DNA of 29,378 bases from Chara braunii (taxonomy: Eukaryota > Streptophyta > Charophyceae > Charales > Characeae), in assembly GCA_003427395.1 (NCBI GenBank), contig BFEA01000333.1, positions 753,786-783,163 of the forward strand. The letters run 5' to 3'. Positions 9,351 to 21,310 of the stretch are shown here, one piece after another. The notes beneath the pieces were generated by a model that saw only the letters and a list, made by a program, of their open reading frames with translations, did not search any database and was not told the origin of the DNA. Within the stretch, counting starts at the first letter, position 1. The number at the start of each line of letters is the position of its first letter. A program made the position numbers and the translations under genes.

Positions 9351-10260
9351 ATGTAAGGAAGGATAAAAGGGTAAAATGAAAAATTATAACGAACTATGTG
9401 ATCTGGAAAGGTACCTGGGGGTTAGCGAAGGACGTTATTCTGCTCACTTGTGTGTGCTGTTTTTGGGTATCTTTTAGGATGTTTTTTCGATAACTTAGTC
9501 GCTTTAAATGTGTGCTGAGTGTTGGAACTATAGGCATGTAAGATGGACGATGAGAGAGAATATTGGGATACAATAGGATTAATCTTACTATAAGTTATGA
9601 CTTAGTGCTAGCTCACGGTGTCATCTTCAAAAAAGGATCGTTTAGACTATCTTCAATTCTAACTGTCAAATGAGTGTCAGAAATTAGTCTCAAGTTTAGT
9701 TGTACTTTGCTTCCACATTTTCAACTTTGTATAAATCTTGGCAGCCTCTTTTTTCTACGGAAACGTTGCTGAAATTTTTACAAATCTGAAAGAATTAGTC
9801 ATTATTTGGCTTGTAAAAATTCTCAAAATATATTTTACCTACAGGAAGCGCTGCCAAAATTTTCTGAAATTTTGAGAGAGATTTTTTTTCTGATAGGAAA
9901 AATTTCACAATTAACCCTATTTAGGGGAGATGTTGCCAAAATTTGAAATAACTTCTGGTACCGATTAGAGGAAGGTGAAAGAAAAGTTACTAAAGGAGTT
10001 AGGCTACGAAATGGAGTATGTCCTCAGTTTGTTTTAAACGTAGTATTAATCATTGTTTGCGTGTACTGTGATTTAAGTCTACGTATTCGATTAAAGGTTC
10101 GATTCGTTTGCCCTGATCCTACAAAGGATCACTTTTCTATTATCCTTTGATAACATGACGGTTGACAACGCAACTCTCCTATTTTTGCATCTCAACCTCT
10201 AAGGCCTTAGCCCTTATGTGTTTTTCATATTTATTGGGATTTTCACACAGACTTTTTTCT
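9351..10260. other. Gene-free stretch with a loose 80-nt repeat
   Basis: Three related segments near 9760, 9843 and 9930 share gga(a/g)-cg(t/c)tgc(t/c)-aaattt. The middle one forms CAAAATTT/AAATTTTG (9855/9867). No coding signal. Confidence 0.45.
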
Positions 10261-10266
10261 TAATGA

Positions 10267-10350
10267 TCATTTTTAAAGACTAAGTATCTTTGTTGTGGGT
10301 ATAGTGGTCATTTTTAAAGATTAAGTATTTTTGTTGTGGGATGGAGGAAA
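10267..10350. repeat. 41-nt tandem duplication
   Basis: The segment tcatttttaaaga(c/t)taag and tttgttgtggg occurs at 10267 and 10308 with few mismatches. Confidence 0.85.
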
Positions 10351-11739
10351 ATGGTTGGGGTTTGTGTGCATAAGGCAGGGTATGAGTTGCAGGGAATGGT
10401 AAGGTTGACTCCTTTAGTATGTGCGATGTTGTTTTTCAAACTTTGTGTGATCGCAAGTATGTGTGGAAGATTCTGAATTGAGCCTTTATAATTGTTTGCG
10501 TGAATGTCGATAGACAAGCCATAATATTTTTGTAAGAATGATTGATTGAAGTCACTCAACCTTTTTGTCTAAATGATCAAATCACTTTATTTTCACGTAG
10601 TTATTATGGCCAAGTGAACATGCACATGCATAATTTACACAATACCCGCGACTTGCATACTCTTGTTTTTGCTATTTAAATTAATTGATAAGACGTTGGT
10701 CCTGAACCTGAAATTCGAGGTCCTTGTGCAAAACATTTCAGGTATCGGTTCAACACAAAAGGGTTTTCTCAACGCACTAAGCATTCGTATCCTACCCACT
10801 CTAGCGCTTCTCCTAATGGAGAGAGGAGTCGCGAGGGTTGAACGACTTATCCTTATGTCGTTCTATACATTGAAGGATACCTCCTTCTCAATATTTCATT
10901 TGCAACAAAAAAGTATTGTGCGCAACGTTGAATCCCACGAAGGGTTCAGGGATTGTAGGTAATGCGTGAAGCGTTGCCATCACAGTCGACTGTGAGAGTT
11001 CGCATAACTGGATGTTATGGTTCCTCTCGCATTCGCATCCTTCTTAAGCATTTTCACACATGAACTACACATGAAGTCTCACACGAAATAAGTTATGGGT
11101 TCGAACACTCGCATGGGAACCACGCATCGTATAGCCACGTTCTTGGGTACGGCCATCCTAGTCGGTTTCCCGTACGTGTTTATCGAAATCCAAGACCTAT
11201 AAATATTTACACATTTGTGTGCAGACAATGGCTTCATTTTTCTTGTTTTATATTATTTTATTGGAACGATAAAGTTTCAAGTAGAAAGGTGTGTCGTTGG
11301 TGGTGTGCTAGACAACTCACCATTACTCAAAGTCTCATGCTGTCCCAATGTCATCCTAACCTACCTCTCTCGGGGCATAGCTGGGTGCAAAAGATTGTAG
11401 GATGCTAGGTCCGCTTTTGCGCTCATGAAGGGATTGTCCTTTTAGCAGGTGCGTCAGCCGATACCTGAGCATCGAATGAGATCTCGTGATTTGAAAGGGA
11501 CCGCATTTTTATGGGTACTACATAGTACTCCGTCCTCATGAGTGCTCACGTATTCGTGCATGATTAGTCATTATGATTAAGGTCTACAAAGCAACAAATA
11601 TTTATGCAAATTCTTGTGTGCAACATTTTTGCGCTCAAGCACGAGAATAGTTACAGGTCAAGCGGAAAAAAGGATTAGGCACGGTTTGCACGTAGACATG
11701 ACTGTTTTTAGAGAAGTGTATCACGTGGTTAGATTAACC
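10351..11739. other. Gene-free stretch, partly of diverged 400-nt repeats
   Basis: Segments near 11115-11230 and 11498-11627 look related (ataaatattta...tgtgtgcag against acaaatatttat...tgtgtgcaa, about 398 nt apart). Short open frames match nothing I know. Confidence 0.4.
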
Positions 11740-12145
11740 GTCCTGGTCAACCGATGTAGGATCGCGTTCAAGAGATCCACGCCTCAGGCGATGGCTCCTG
11801 CACGGGTCCGGTTCAGGCATTAAGCGTGCGTACCCCCTATGCTACAACGAACGAGAAACGCCCTCGGTTAAGCTACCTCTGCGATTGGATACGAAAAACC
11901 TTCGTACGTGGTTCGGTAGCTCGACGGGCATACGCCCACCTAAGGGATGGTGATAACTCCTTGGGGTGGAGGTAAGTTGTGTTTCACGTGGCCGTATTTT
12001 GTTGTAGGGGTTCGTAAGAGGTACGGTTGGCGCACTCGGTCGGAGCGGAAAACGCTTTCTACAATAAGTCTTGCAAAATCCTATGTGACATGGTCGGGAG
12101 GGTCCCCATGGGGGACCGATGCGTTGTACAACGTGTCTCTTATTG
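11740..12145. repeat. Diverged 400-nt repeat, copy 1
   Basis: It shares ordered blocks with 14748-15135: aatcgc/gatcgc plus ttcgag/ttcaag, ctatgctacaac (11837), gtagctcgacg (11916), ggtggaggtaagttgt (11967), gaggta.ggttgg and gggaccgatg (12112). It ends with a perfect GGTCCCC/GGGGACC hairpin (12101-12117). Confidence 0.75.
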
Positions 12146-13924
12146 TCTCGCATATTACTTCAATGGCTAACTTGAGACTGTGGTCGTCCTGGAATAGATT
12201 GTTTAACTTGTACTTCTTTTATTATGATTAAAAATATATTGGAGTTCACTACCCAGACTTGAGGATTTCCTTTAGATAAGACTTTGGTTTGACATTCATA
12301 TATATGTATATATACGTTGGTAATAAAATAATAACAGTACGGTAAGGAAACTCGTTAAAAATCGTTCCCTTAACGTTATCATTTTAATAGTATTACACTA
12401 CAGATAGATAAGCTTAGAATAAAAAGTGAGTGAGAGGGAGGCTCCGAGTATAAATCTTTCTCGATAAAAATTCCGGAAGGGCGCTAGACGAAAATAAGGT
12501 GTCATTGGGATAGTAATTGAAACAGACTGTCTAGTCAAAAGCTTAGGTAGATATGAAGGAACTAAGATACCTATCAACGAGTATAATCTGGCAAAAGATA
12601 AGTAAGAGGCTATTTCTTGGTAAGAGGAGGTATATCATGAGGTTAGGAGCAAGGCAAAAAAAAAAATTATGGACTAAAAAAGTAAAACTTTGGGTTGGCT
12701 TGCGACCAATTGTGAAGTTCCTCATTTTGAGCAAGGATGCTGCACAAATGTTTCATGTTCGTTAAGGGTTATATAAATAAGGAGAGGTTAAGTAGGGTTT
12801 AAGAAAAAAGTGGGATTAGTTTTAAGGCGAGGTTGTCCACGCACATGTTTTGGCAATGATGCCTTGACCTTCGGCCTGGTCTGTGCTATGCAAATTGTTA
12901 AAGACAAAATACTCTGACAAAACTCGCAGAGGATCTATTATTTTTGTTATGAGTTGATAGAGTGAGTTTGCGGTTCGACGCTCAACTTATCTCTGAACCC
13001 GCATCTAAAAGATATGAACCATATAAGCGAATGACGTTTCCTCGAGTTTTCATCTCGACTAGCTTAAATAGTTGTCCAAGAGGTAGGGATAAATGAAGGA
13101 GTTGAGTAATGGTTAAGCTGAGAGTGGTTCAAGCAAGGGTGTGAGTGAAGAGACCGGGTAGTTAAGGGTCGACCACTTTGTTGTCGCTCAATGTGTGTGA
13201 ATTCATTTTTTTGCGAATGTGCAAGTAACAACCAAGATCTCGACTTTTATAGCTTCAAGAATATTTGAAAGCTTACGAACCATATGCGAATTGGTATGTG
13301 AATCGTCTCATGTCTGTGAGGGTGATAACTTGATGCCAACAACCCTGCCTCAAACTCAACTAACCCCCTCTTTCCATCGCCCCAGCCAGACTCGTGTTTT
13401 GTGTTTACTGGGGCATGGGACAAAAAAACAAAGCGGAGGAAGAAACATCAAAGACTCGAAAGGAAATGTTTGGTTACTTTATACTTGGTCAATGAGGTCC
13501 CCGATCGGTGAAGTAGGACCCCCCTTAGTACCTTGTTAGGGAGACCCTAAACAAAAAACTCAAAACTTTTTGTTAAGCGTGTATGTCCATCCTCGATAAG
13601 AGAACACTCGATTGCACACCTTGCAGTGCCTTGCGACTGGGTTATATATGCACGTGATTAAGACGAAAGTCGGGTTGGATAACTCGTTTGTTAATAGGTT
13701 GTCTTTTTTTTTTGTCGGTGGGACATTTATTCCATCACCAAAAGAACCGGTCCTCTGGTCGGTCCAACAAAAAACCCGACAAACACGGTGCTTATCGTGA
13801 CTAGTACCTATTGTCATTTGCATAACGTGAATAAGGATGAGCATCTAAACATCACAGAGAAACTCTCACCTGATGCACAAGGAAACTTCCTCATAATGCA
13901 TCTCAACTGATCTTTAAGGATCAG
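12146..13924. other. AT-leaning gene-free stretch
   Basis: No protein family was recognised in either strand. The longest frame (13219-13539, +) has no recognisable domain. Confidence 0.45.
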
Positions 13925-14735
13925 ATCCACCCTTAAGGGTTATGTCTGGTCTGAGGCAAACAAACGTCGTAAGGCGACTCGATAAGGAAGTTCATTAGGA
14001 ATATCTGCTCGATCAAAAAAATTGATGGTTACCTATAGTATTTCGGGACCCTGTATAACCATGAGGTCGGTTATGGGTCGACTCAATAAGAAAGTTTACA
14101 ACTTGACTCACTGATCATACAGGATACTCAAGAATAAGTAGTCTCAATAATTAGCATTCGCTCCATCCACTACACAGTTTGTGCGTACTGCCCGTGCGAC
14201 CGTGAGTGTTGGAACGTGAAGGTAAGGTATGATTCAGACACCGAAGAGAGGTTAGACATACGATAAAGGATTGATGAACTATGTTCATAAAGTTAAGTTT
14301 TGTGGTTACACATACGAGAACGAATCCATCCTTAAGGGTCATGTTTGGTCTGAGGCAAACAAATATCGTACAACGACTTGATAAGGAAGTTTATTGAGAA
14401 TATTTGCTCGATAAAAAAAAATGAAGGTTACCTAAAATATTTCGGGACCCTGTATAACCATGAGGTCGGTTATGGGTTGACTCGATAAGGAAGTTTATAC
14501 CTTGACTGACCAATCGTACAAAATACTCAACAACAAGAATAGTGATTGAAGCAACTGGGGCGTTCGATCCTTGAAGGTATTTTATAGTTTGACTACACAG
14601 TTTGCACGTACTGCCCGTGCGGCAGTGGGGCATTGGGACGTTGAACATAAGTTACGGTTTAGATACCGAAAAGAGGTCAGGCATACGAAAAAGGATTGAT
14701 GAACTATGTTCATAAGTTATGTCTCGTAGTTGGTT
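13925..14735. repeat. 399-nt tandem duplication
   Basis: Copies start at 13925 and 14324 (atccacccttaaggg / atccatccttaaggg). Ordered shared blocks include ggtctgaggcaaacaaa, tttcgggaccctgtataacc, atgaggtcggttatgggt, cgtactgcccgtgcg and ggattgatgaactatgttca. Each copy keeps an ATAACC/GGTTAT stem inside an (G)ACCC/GGGT(C) pair. Confidence 0.9.
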
Positions 14736-14747
14736 TTAGTGTCTTAG

Positions 14748-15135
14748 TCCACCTAGGTAGAATCGCATTCGAGAAATCAGCGTTTTGAGCACTGACAACG
14801 ATTATTGTATAGGTTCAATTCGGGCATTAACCGCCCGTACCTCCTATGCTACAACAGACAAAAGGCCCTTAACTCATTCACCTTTGCGACTGTAGTTAAA
14901 AAATCCAGTATGAGAATCAGTAGCTCGACGTAGATACACCCACTCAGGGATGATGACACCTCTTGTGGGTGGAGGTAAGTTGTACGTTGTGGGATCCCAT
15001 CCTATCATAGAGTCTCGTGAGAGGTATAGTTGGCACACTTGCCCGAACGGTAATGCTGCATGACGTTTTGCGTATTTCATTATTGTGTAACGCGACCGAA
15101 ATGATCCCTTACGGGGACCGATGTGCTCAACAACG
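14748..15135. repeat. Diverged 400-nt repeat, copy 2
   Basis: Counterpart of 11740-12145 at an offset of about 3005 nt, same orientation. It directly follows the 399-nt duplication. Confidence 0.75.
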
Positions 15136-16643
15136 TGAGAAATATAGATAGTGCACTCGATCGAAGTGATATCGAAGTTACCAATGATTTCTAAGCAGTT
15201 TTTGTATGATGTGCTTAGGATGGTCTCATCGTGCGTCGCACACTTAGAATTGATCCGCTTTACATCACGATAAGCATAATGAATATCATTTTTTTTAAAA
15301 AATCTTATAAGTACTGTTTATTTTTCCTGACCAACTACATAAAGTAATTTCTTAAATAAATTATTAGAATTGTCTTTACATTTTAATATACAAGATTTGT
15401 TCATATTAATTATATGATAATATTTTTTTACTAGTGATATTAATTGACAATTCAATAAAATAAAATTTTTAAATAAATTTAATTCACAACTTCAATTTTA
15501 TTTATTTCATAACGTGAATGTCGAACTAACTATATACGTCTATAAAATCAAAGTTTTATTTCAGACTGGTCTCCTATACATTTTAAAATTAATATTCACT
15601 TCTTCAATAACCTCTATGAATCGCAATCATCATGCTTCAATATATTACACAATTAGGTTTTTATCATTCGCAATAATTTTCATATTCAAGTAAGTATTCA
15701 CATTGGGGATGAATGAATGAGCGTCAAGAAGACCACACGTCGTTTGTTTTTAACCGTAACTTTTTTTTACATCCCCTCTTGTTTCCCCCCCTAATAAACA
15801 ATTAGAGTAGACTTAGTAAAGTCGTTAGGAATTTTTGTAATTGTCATTAGTTGGCTAAAATCAATAACCTTAGTCTTCGGTATGTGTCAGTGACAATGAA
15901 GTTCCCCATTCTATTTATGTTTGTTCCATCTTTAAAAATTGAAGCTTTAAAAGTAAAATATTGAAATAAGAAAAATTATCGAATTTGATACATCGATCAT
16001 GAATGACGAACAAAATCAAATTCAATAAACAATAATAAAGTATGTTAAAGGTAACTTGCAAAAAAAAATAAAAATAAAGACATGTACGATTCAATAAACA
16101 TAAAAGATCCCGAAGATAAATTGGAGAAAGCGAAAATAAAAGGACAAAAGACAAAAAAAACGCATGTATAATAATATTGTATTGCCTCAACTTTAAAGGG
16201 AAAAAAATAAAAATAAAATAATGATTGGAGCAACGGGGAGCATAGCATTATAACTTCACGTAATATCTTTAAAAATGAACTAATTTTTACTTCAACTACT
16301 TCCCTCTAAAAATGCCCTTCATGTAATATCCGTATATAGACCTTCTCAAACATAGAAAAATTATTGATTGTATATTATATGAGAAATTGGTAGTTATGGA
16401 ATGTTGGACTTGATTTAACTCAAAATGATAGTTTGGTGGTTGTGAAATATTGGGTTGCAATCAAAGTTAAGGCACTGGATACTATACTGAAATAGATCGA
16501 GTTACAATATGACTATAATGAAACTGTCCTTAGTGTTTTTTTGCTACTATTGCACTTCCAAAACTCTATTTTGAGTTTTTTCGCTAAATGACTCACTTGT
16601 AATACAAACTTGAAGAAGGACGAGTACAGAAGAGAAAAAACGA
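15136..16643. other. AT-rich stretch, no gene
   Basis: Composition changes to strongly A+T-rich, especially 15290-16260, with A and T runs. No gene, terminal repeat or RNA was recognised. Confidence 0.5.
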
Positions 16644-16782
16644 TGGGCTTACTCAATTGGTACACACCCAAACCGTTGAAATACAAACCTAAGTTTAAAT
16701 CGCAATCAAACCGGTCAGTTTCACTATGATATGTCGAGGTTGTGAACCTTTCAATTAAAAAAAAAAAAAAAAAAAAAAAAAA
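16644..16782 (+). repeat. tRNA-derived SINE-like copy 3, with poly(A) tail
   Basis: An A-box-like segment (gggcttactcaattggta, from 16645) and a degraded B box (aagtttaaatcg, from 16690) have the spacing of a tRNA-like Pol III promoter. The sequence between them, including cgttgaaatacaaacct, matches the copies at 5.1-5.6 kb. The body has ggtcagttt and atgatat blocks shared with copy 2 but is shortened. It ends in 26 A residues (16757-16782), the tail expected of a retroposed element. Confidence 0.75.
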
Positions 16783-17899
16783 GTTATAAGTTTTGGGTTG
16801 TGAATTGATATCCCCCCCCTCAAATTTTTTAGCTTGTATTGAAATAGTCTGAATCGGGATTGAGGACCTCACAATTCAACTCGGAGTTATCTTAACAACA
16901 CTAATTAATTTTGCTTAATGTTTCAACTAATTTGTATTTACATAGTTTCGCTTACAGCTTTGGCAAAACCTTGAGCCCAGGCATATGTAACCGACACATC
17001 CTTATAAAAATATACAAAACCATTATACTATCTTCTATATCCAAACTTAAACTCATTTTCATAACACTTCTTCAAACCTCCGCTTATCTATATGATTTAG
17101 CTAACTTACACATGCACCTACCCCCTCTAATTATCTATGTGAGTATACTTACCATTTTACTTAGCACTACTCTACCCATGCCTACTTTGGCCTGAAACCG
17201 ACCTCCTCTGGTCGATTGGAAATATATTGCAATGTTAAGGAACCCTCTCCACCTTCCTACCCCATGATGACCCATTGCGATCCGATCCATAACCGAGTGC
17301 CCTAGTTCTTTGGTTGACACTCTTTATCCCCTATAGGACCCAGATCGAATGCCCTAATTTAAACCTTGTTGAACCAATTGTAATCTTCAATCTACTGTTA
17401 CTGATGCAAATTGACTACCTCTACACCAAGTCTCATAAAACCACCTTTGTCTATGTACCGTCTTTCCTTTCTTTACCTTTTTTTCCTATTCCGCCTCAAT
17501 CTCATTTTTTTGTACCTATTTGAGGACGTTTCTGCATGTTTTTCTGGCAGCCCTCACCCATCATTAAAGTGTCTCTAGTTTCATTCTTTCCAAATGATCC
17601 ACTTCGTCGGTGTCCTTCTCATTGTGGTTACATAGCCCCACCCTTTTAACATCGATGTCCTTATCTCAAATAACCCAGCAGGATCCATTTTTCCCCTGTG
17701 AACTACCAGAGACGTAAATCAGTGTTCGTCCCACCATTTCTACCATTTTTTGGATCTATGGCAAGTTCACTAAAGATGGTATATTGTTTCATAAATCAAG
17801 TTGCATCGATCCCCAACCTCTTTCATTTGTATGTTACGCTTTTGCAGTCAACAGTATCAAGACGGCAAGATGAGATTGTAGCGAAGAAAGTGAGTAAGT
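16783..17899. other. No gene recognised; possibly a LINE 3' end
   Basis: This stretch lies where the 3' part of the minus-strand LINE would fall. Minus-strand frames (for example 17320-17135) show no motif I know. The + strand frames are short and pyrimidine-biased. Confidence 0.4.
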
Positions 17900-20800
17900 T
17901 CTTTTAAAGGAAATAAGTGAAAATTGTTCCCAATGTCTTCTCATATCTTTTGGGGTTGGCGTTGTCAGATGCGGAAAAACACGTTTCTATTTTCTGGCGA
18001 GTTTTTACCTCTGCTGGTGATACCTCTGTTGGTGATACCTCTGCTTGTTCGACTTGTATCACCCTTGCCCTTATCACAACACTTTCAAATTTTTCCAACT
18101 CCTTAAACTCTTTATCCCCAAATTTCTATTGCCAGCAAGAGGGATATACTCGAAACTTTGATACCACACATCCTCTTGCAACCACCTGTCACTGCTACAC
18201 GTGTTTTGTAACCTCTTTTACTCTCACTTCCTCCAAGTTGACGGTACCTCCAACTGGTTTTCTGTTTTTGTTGAATAACCTCGCCGATTAAATTTGTTGC
18301 TTTGCATATATGCCCATCTGACATTTGTTTCTAACACCATCTTCCCACTTGATAAATCTTATCCACTGGGACTCCCTTCTCTCGGAACCGGGTCCTTGCT
18401 AGAGCTATATATATGGATTGGGCAACTCCTTCTAGCTCGGTGACACAACATCAATGAAGGAATTTAAATGATCCTTTATAACTGTAGTTACTCTATAAGG
18501 GGTTAAAGTTGGTTCGGGGTTCTCCAACACCCAGTAAGCTCATTCTATAAATCTCTCACTGTCAATACTCCCCTTTGCAGTCCTTTGACATTGAAACTTC
18601 TTGATGTCGTTCTCGTTGAGAAGACCCGTCAATCGCTCTATCTGATGAAGTCATTCTCAGACAGTGGTTTCCATAACACCGTTGTCTTTGCGGTCGGCGA
18701 TAAGTGAATTGTTACTCTGTGTTTTATCCAATCCTTAACTACCGCATTCTAAAATTTGAACTTTTTAAGGGTTGCTCATGAATTTGAAGTCCTCATATTT
18801 CACTAATCTGCTGAGACTAGTTCAACCACTTCACTAGTTAGTCTCCAAAGGGGCGTCACTGACTGCTATGAGTCGAACCGTTTGTTCTTTGCATGCACAA
18901 AGTGACAGCGAGACCACCTTTGGGATGTATCTTTGTACATCATTTGAAGTAGGCTTTGAAATAAACATTATCGTCACGGCTTTAACCTCCTGGACCATTA
19001 CCCTTGACAGTTTCCTCATCATGACTACATATTAGATAACTGAGAACACCAAACTGAAACCGCCTAAACTATCCCTATCAATGATAGGTAAGGGACAATT
19101 CCTAAACTCTTGATACCAGTGGATACCTTTTTCTTGAGAATCAAGTCATGTAAGGTGGTACAGTTCGAGAGAGCAACGTGAACCCCCCCAAAAATCTTCG
19201 GTGTGCCTTCGTCAACCCGCTTCATTTCCAAGTTAACCTGTATTTTGTAGCTTGCTGGTAATAAATGAATTAATGTATTCCAATTGACTGCAATTTAAAA
19301 AAAATTTGCATAATATTGTAGATTACTTCTTAGATCTTTTAAAAAGTCGTTTTTGTTAACTGCAATAACGAAGCGGTTATTTGCAATAACCTTGACATGA
19401 CAATTCTTTCCACTCTTCAGTTTAAGGCCCTGCAACACTGAATGTCTTCAAATATTGCACAACAAGATCTTTAACTGCAATACGAAGGTGTTAGCGGGCA
19501 ATGTTGACTCAGCGAACGTGGTAGTGTAATCTCATATGAACGTGTGTCATTGATTTTGACTGTTGTTGTAGAGAAAGTATAAAAAACCTTCACAAAAAAT
19601 CAAAACCCTTATCTGAACCACCCTAAGTGTAGTGAAGACAAACATCCAACTCACCCTATCTTACGATTTGTCAAGGTCGAACATCAACATATACACATTC
19701 AAGTTGCGTCTCTTCATTATTTATAGAGCCTCAAACGTTGTAATTGTATTTTCGGAAATACAAAATTATAAGGTATTTGATGAAGGTCTCTTGGTCTGTA
19801 CCCACTAGGTTAGGAAGAAGCTTAAATAACCTCAACGCCAATGCTTTTGTTAAATTTTACAAACCACGTTTAAAAATGAAATCGAGAGTCAATTTTTTAC
19901 CTCGCTCCTATTTATTTTTTTTACATTAGAGAAGAGACCCCTCTCGTCATAAATTTTTACAATCCTCTTCCCTGCACAATTTCATTATACAGTTCCACAA
20001 GATCCCCCTCAAGCATATCAACAAATTTTACATTGAACTCTATTGATAAATCGTCGTCATAATAAGTTTTGCCTTTTGCCATTTACCTTGTTGTGTGTAT
20101 GATCTCTGCAATGAAGATGGGTTATTAAAGCCTTGTTTTTTATTCCGATGTGGGTTTTGTCGTTGTTGCATTTCATTGATTCGACTAAGTGGTCAAGGCG
20201 AAATCAATATCATCAAAGAGGGAAGGTGATATAAGGATATCATGAAAGTAATCAGGCAATATATCTGCTCATGTCCTCATTTGGAATAGTCAACAACAGA
20301 CTTATCAGGTGCGAATAATTTAACCGCATTTGTGTGTATCTTGTATTCTTAAATAATTTATGAAATGTTTTTTTAAACAATATATCTCATGTCACAATTC
20401 TCTTCTCGTTCGATAACTGACTTCAATATCCGAATTTCTTAGTTTACTGATTATCTTATTTTTTTAATCTTAAGTTCACGTTGTTTCCTCTGACCACACC
20501 GCATCGGAAATAGGTTATTTAACCATATTATCATTTGGTTCCTCAACCCTCTTCTTACAACTTGTCTCCTCCTTGTTCTTATGATAGACAACAATTATGG
20601 AGTATGAATACATTTGCTACGAGATGATCTGTAGTCCATCGTCCATCCAATTTGCTATCTCGTCGAAGTACTATTACGTTATTTTTTCATATTTCCCAAA
20701 AATTGTTCATCCACTGTGGGACTCCCTCATCTTGAAGGTTGCAAACGTTGAGTTTGAAGAGGTCATGACCTCTCTTCGTCTATGAATCCACGAGAAGGTA

Positions 20801-21310
20801 CGTTAAACATGCTTGCATTGACTTCGTTCACTTGAAGTACATTGTCTGCTAAAAAATATCAAACCGCCTCCTCACCCCTATATCGTTTGTTGTTGTCCCA
20901 AACTAAGTGTATTCGTGACAATCAAGGTTAATATCCTTGAAGGCATCTCTGAGATTCCATTTTGCCATCCATTGGAGTCACGTCTTTCGATCCCTTGATA
21001 GACCCTCCTCTTTTTTTGAATCCGACCTTGTGCCACTACCAATGTGTCCGATCGAGGCATTTTCCTAGATGAAAGCTCGATGAACTCAATTTTATCCAGA
21101 GGATCATTCGGGGCACAAACTAATGTGAAGACTCGTCACGCATTTGAACCAACTTTTCCTTCAACAATTTTGTTTTCTGCGAACACATAATGTCTACTTT
21201 TCTCTCGTGCATCCGTTTTTTAAGCCTCCCCCCATAGTCCGCCGACCCCTTAACATTCCAGGTAGTCAATTTAGTAATACAAATCATGTGTAATTTACCC
21301 GACAACTAAT
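17900..21310 (-). pseudogene. Decayed non-LTR (LINE) retrotransposon, ORF2-like: endonuclease and reverse transcriptase
   Basis: Read on the minus strand, the order is that of a LINE ORF2. The APE-type endonuclease starts at 21305 with TTWNVKG (about 21263-21246); the usual QETKL motif reads QKTKL at about 21178-21165. Then DAFKDINLDCHEYT and RRRFDIF appear at about 20970-20850, and LFKLNVCNLQDEGVPQWM at about 20765-20708. The RT region has SFLNVVCKI (19890-19860), ALRLFKLLPNLVG (19845-19800), FDLDKS*DRVSWMFV (19690-19637) and VIANNRFVI (19393-19367) where a FADD/YADD-type motif is expected. A post-RT segment with KPTSNDVQRYIPKV lies near 18960-18915, and further homologous-looking frames run to about 18150. 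Stops and frameshifts are frequent. Two catalytic losses are G-to-A on the sense strand: Glu to Lys, and Asp-Asp to Asn-Asn. The 3' limit (17900) is approximate; 17904-18098 encodes an acidic, repeat-bearing peptide I cannot place. Confidence 0.85.
18302..21120 (-). other. Best-preserved segments of the LINE reading frame
   Basis: Four minus-strand blocks carry most of the recognisable homology: endonuclease C-terminal half (21060-20708), RT fingers and palm (19890-19637), RT active-site region (19450-19290) and post-RT segment (19022-18834). Between them the frame shifts at least several times. This entry locates the evidence inside the LINE pseudogene; it is not a second element. Confidence 0.7.

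Noticed and set aside
13219-13539. 106-codon + strand open frame
   Set aside because: No domain, signal or compositional support for coding was found; it is left as part of the gene-free stretch.
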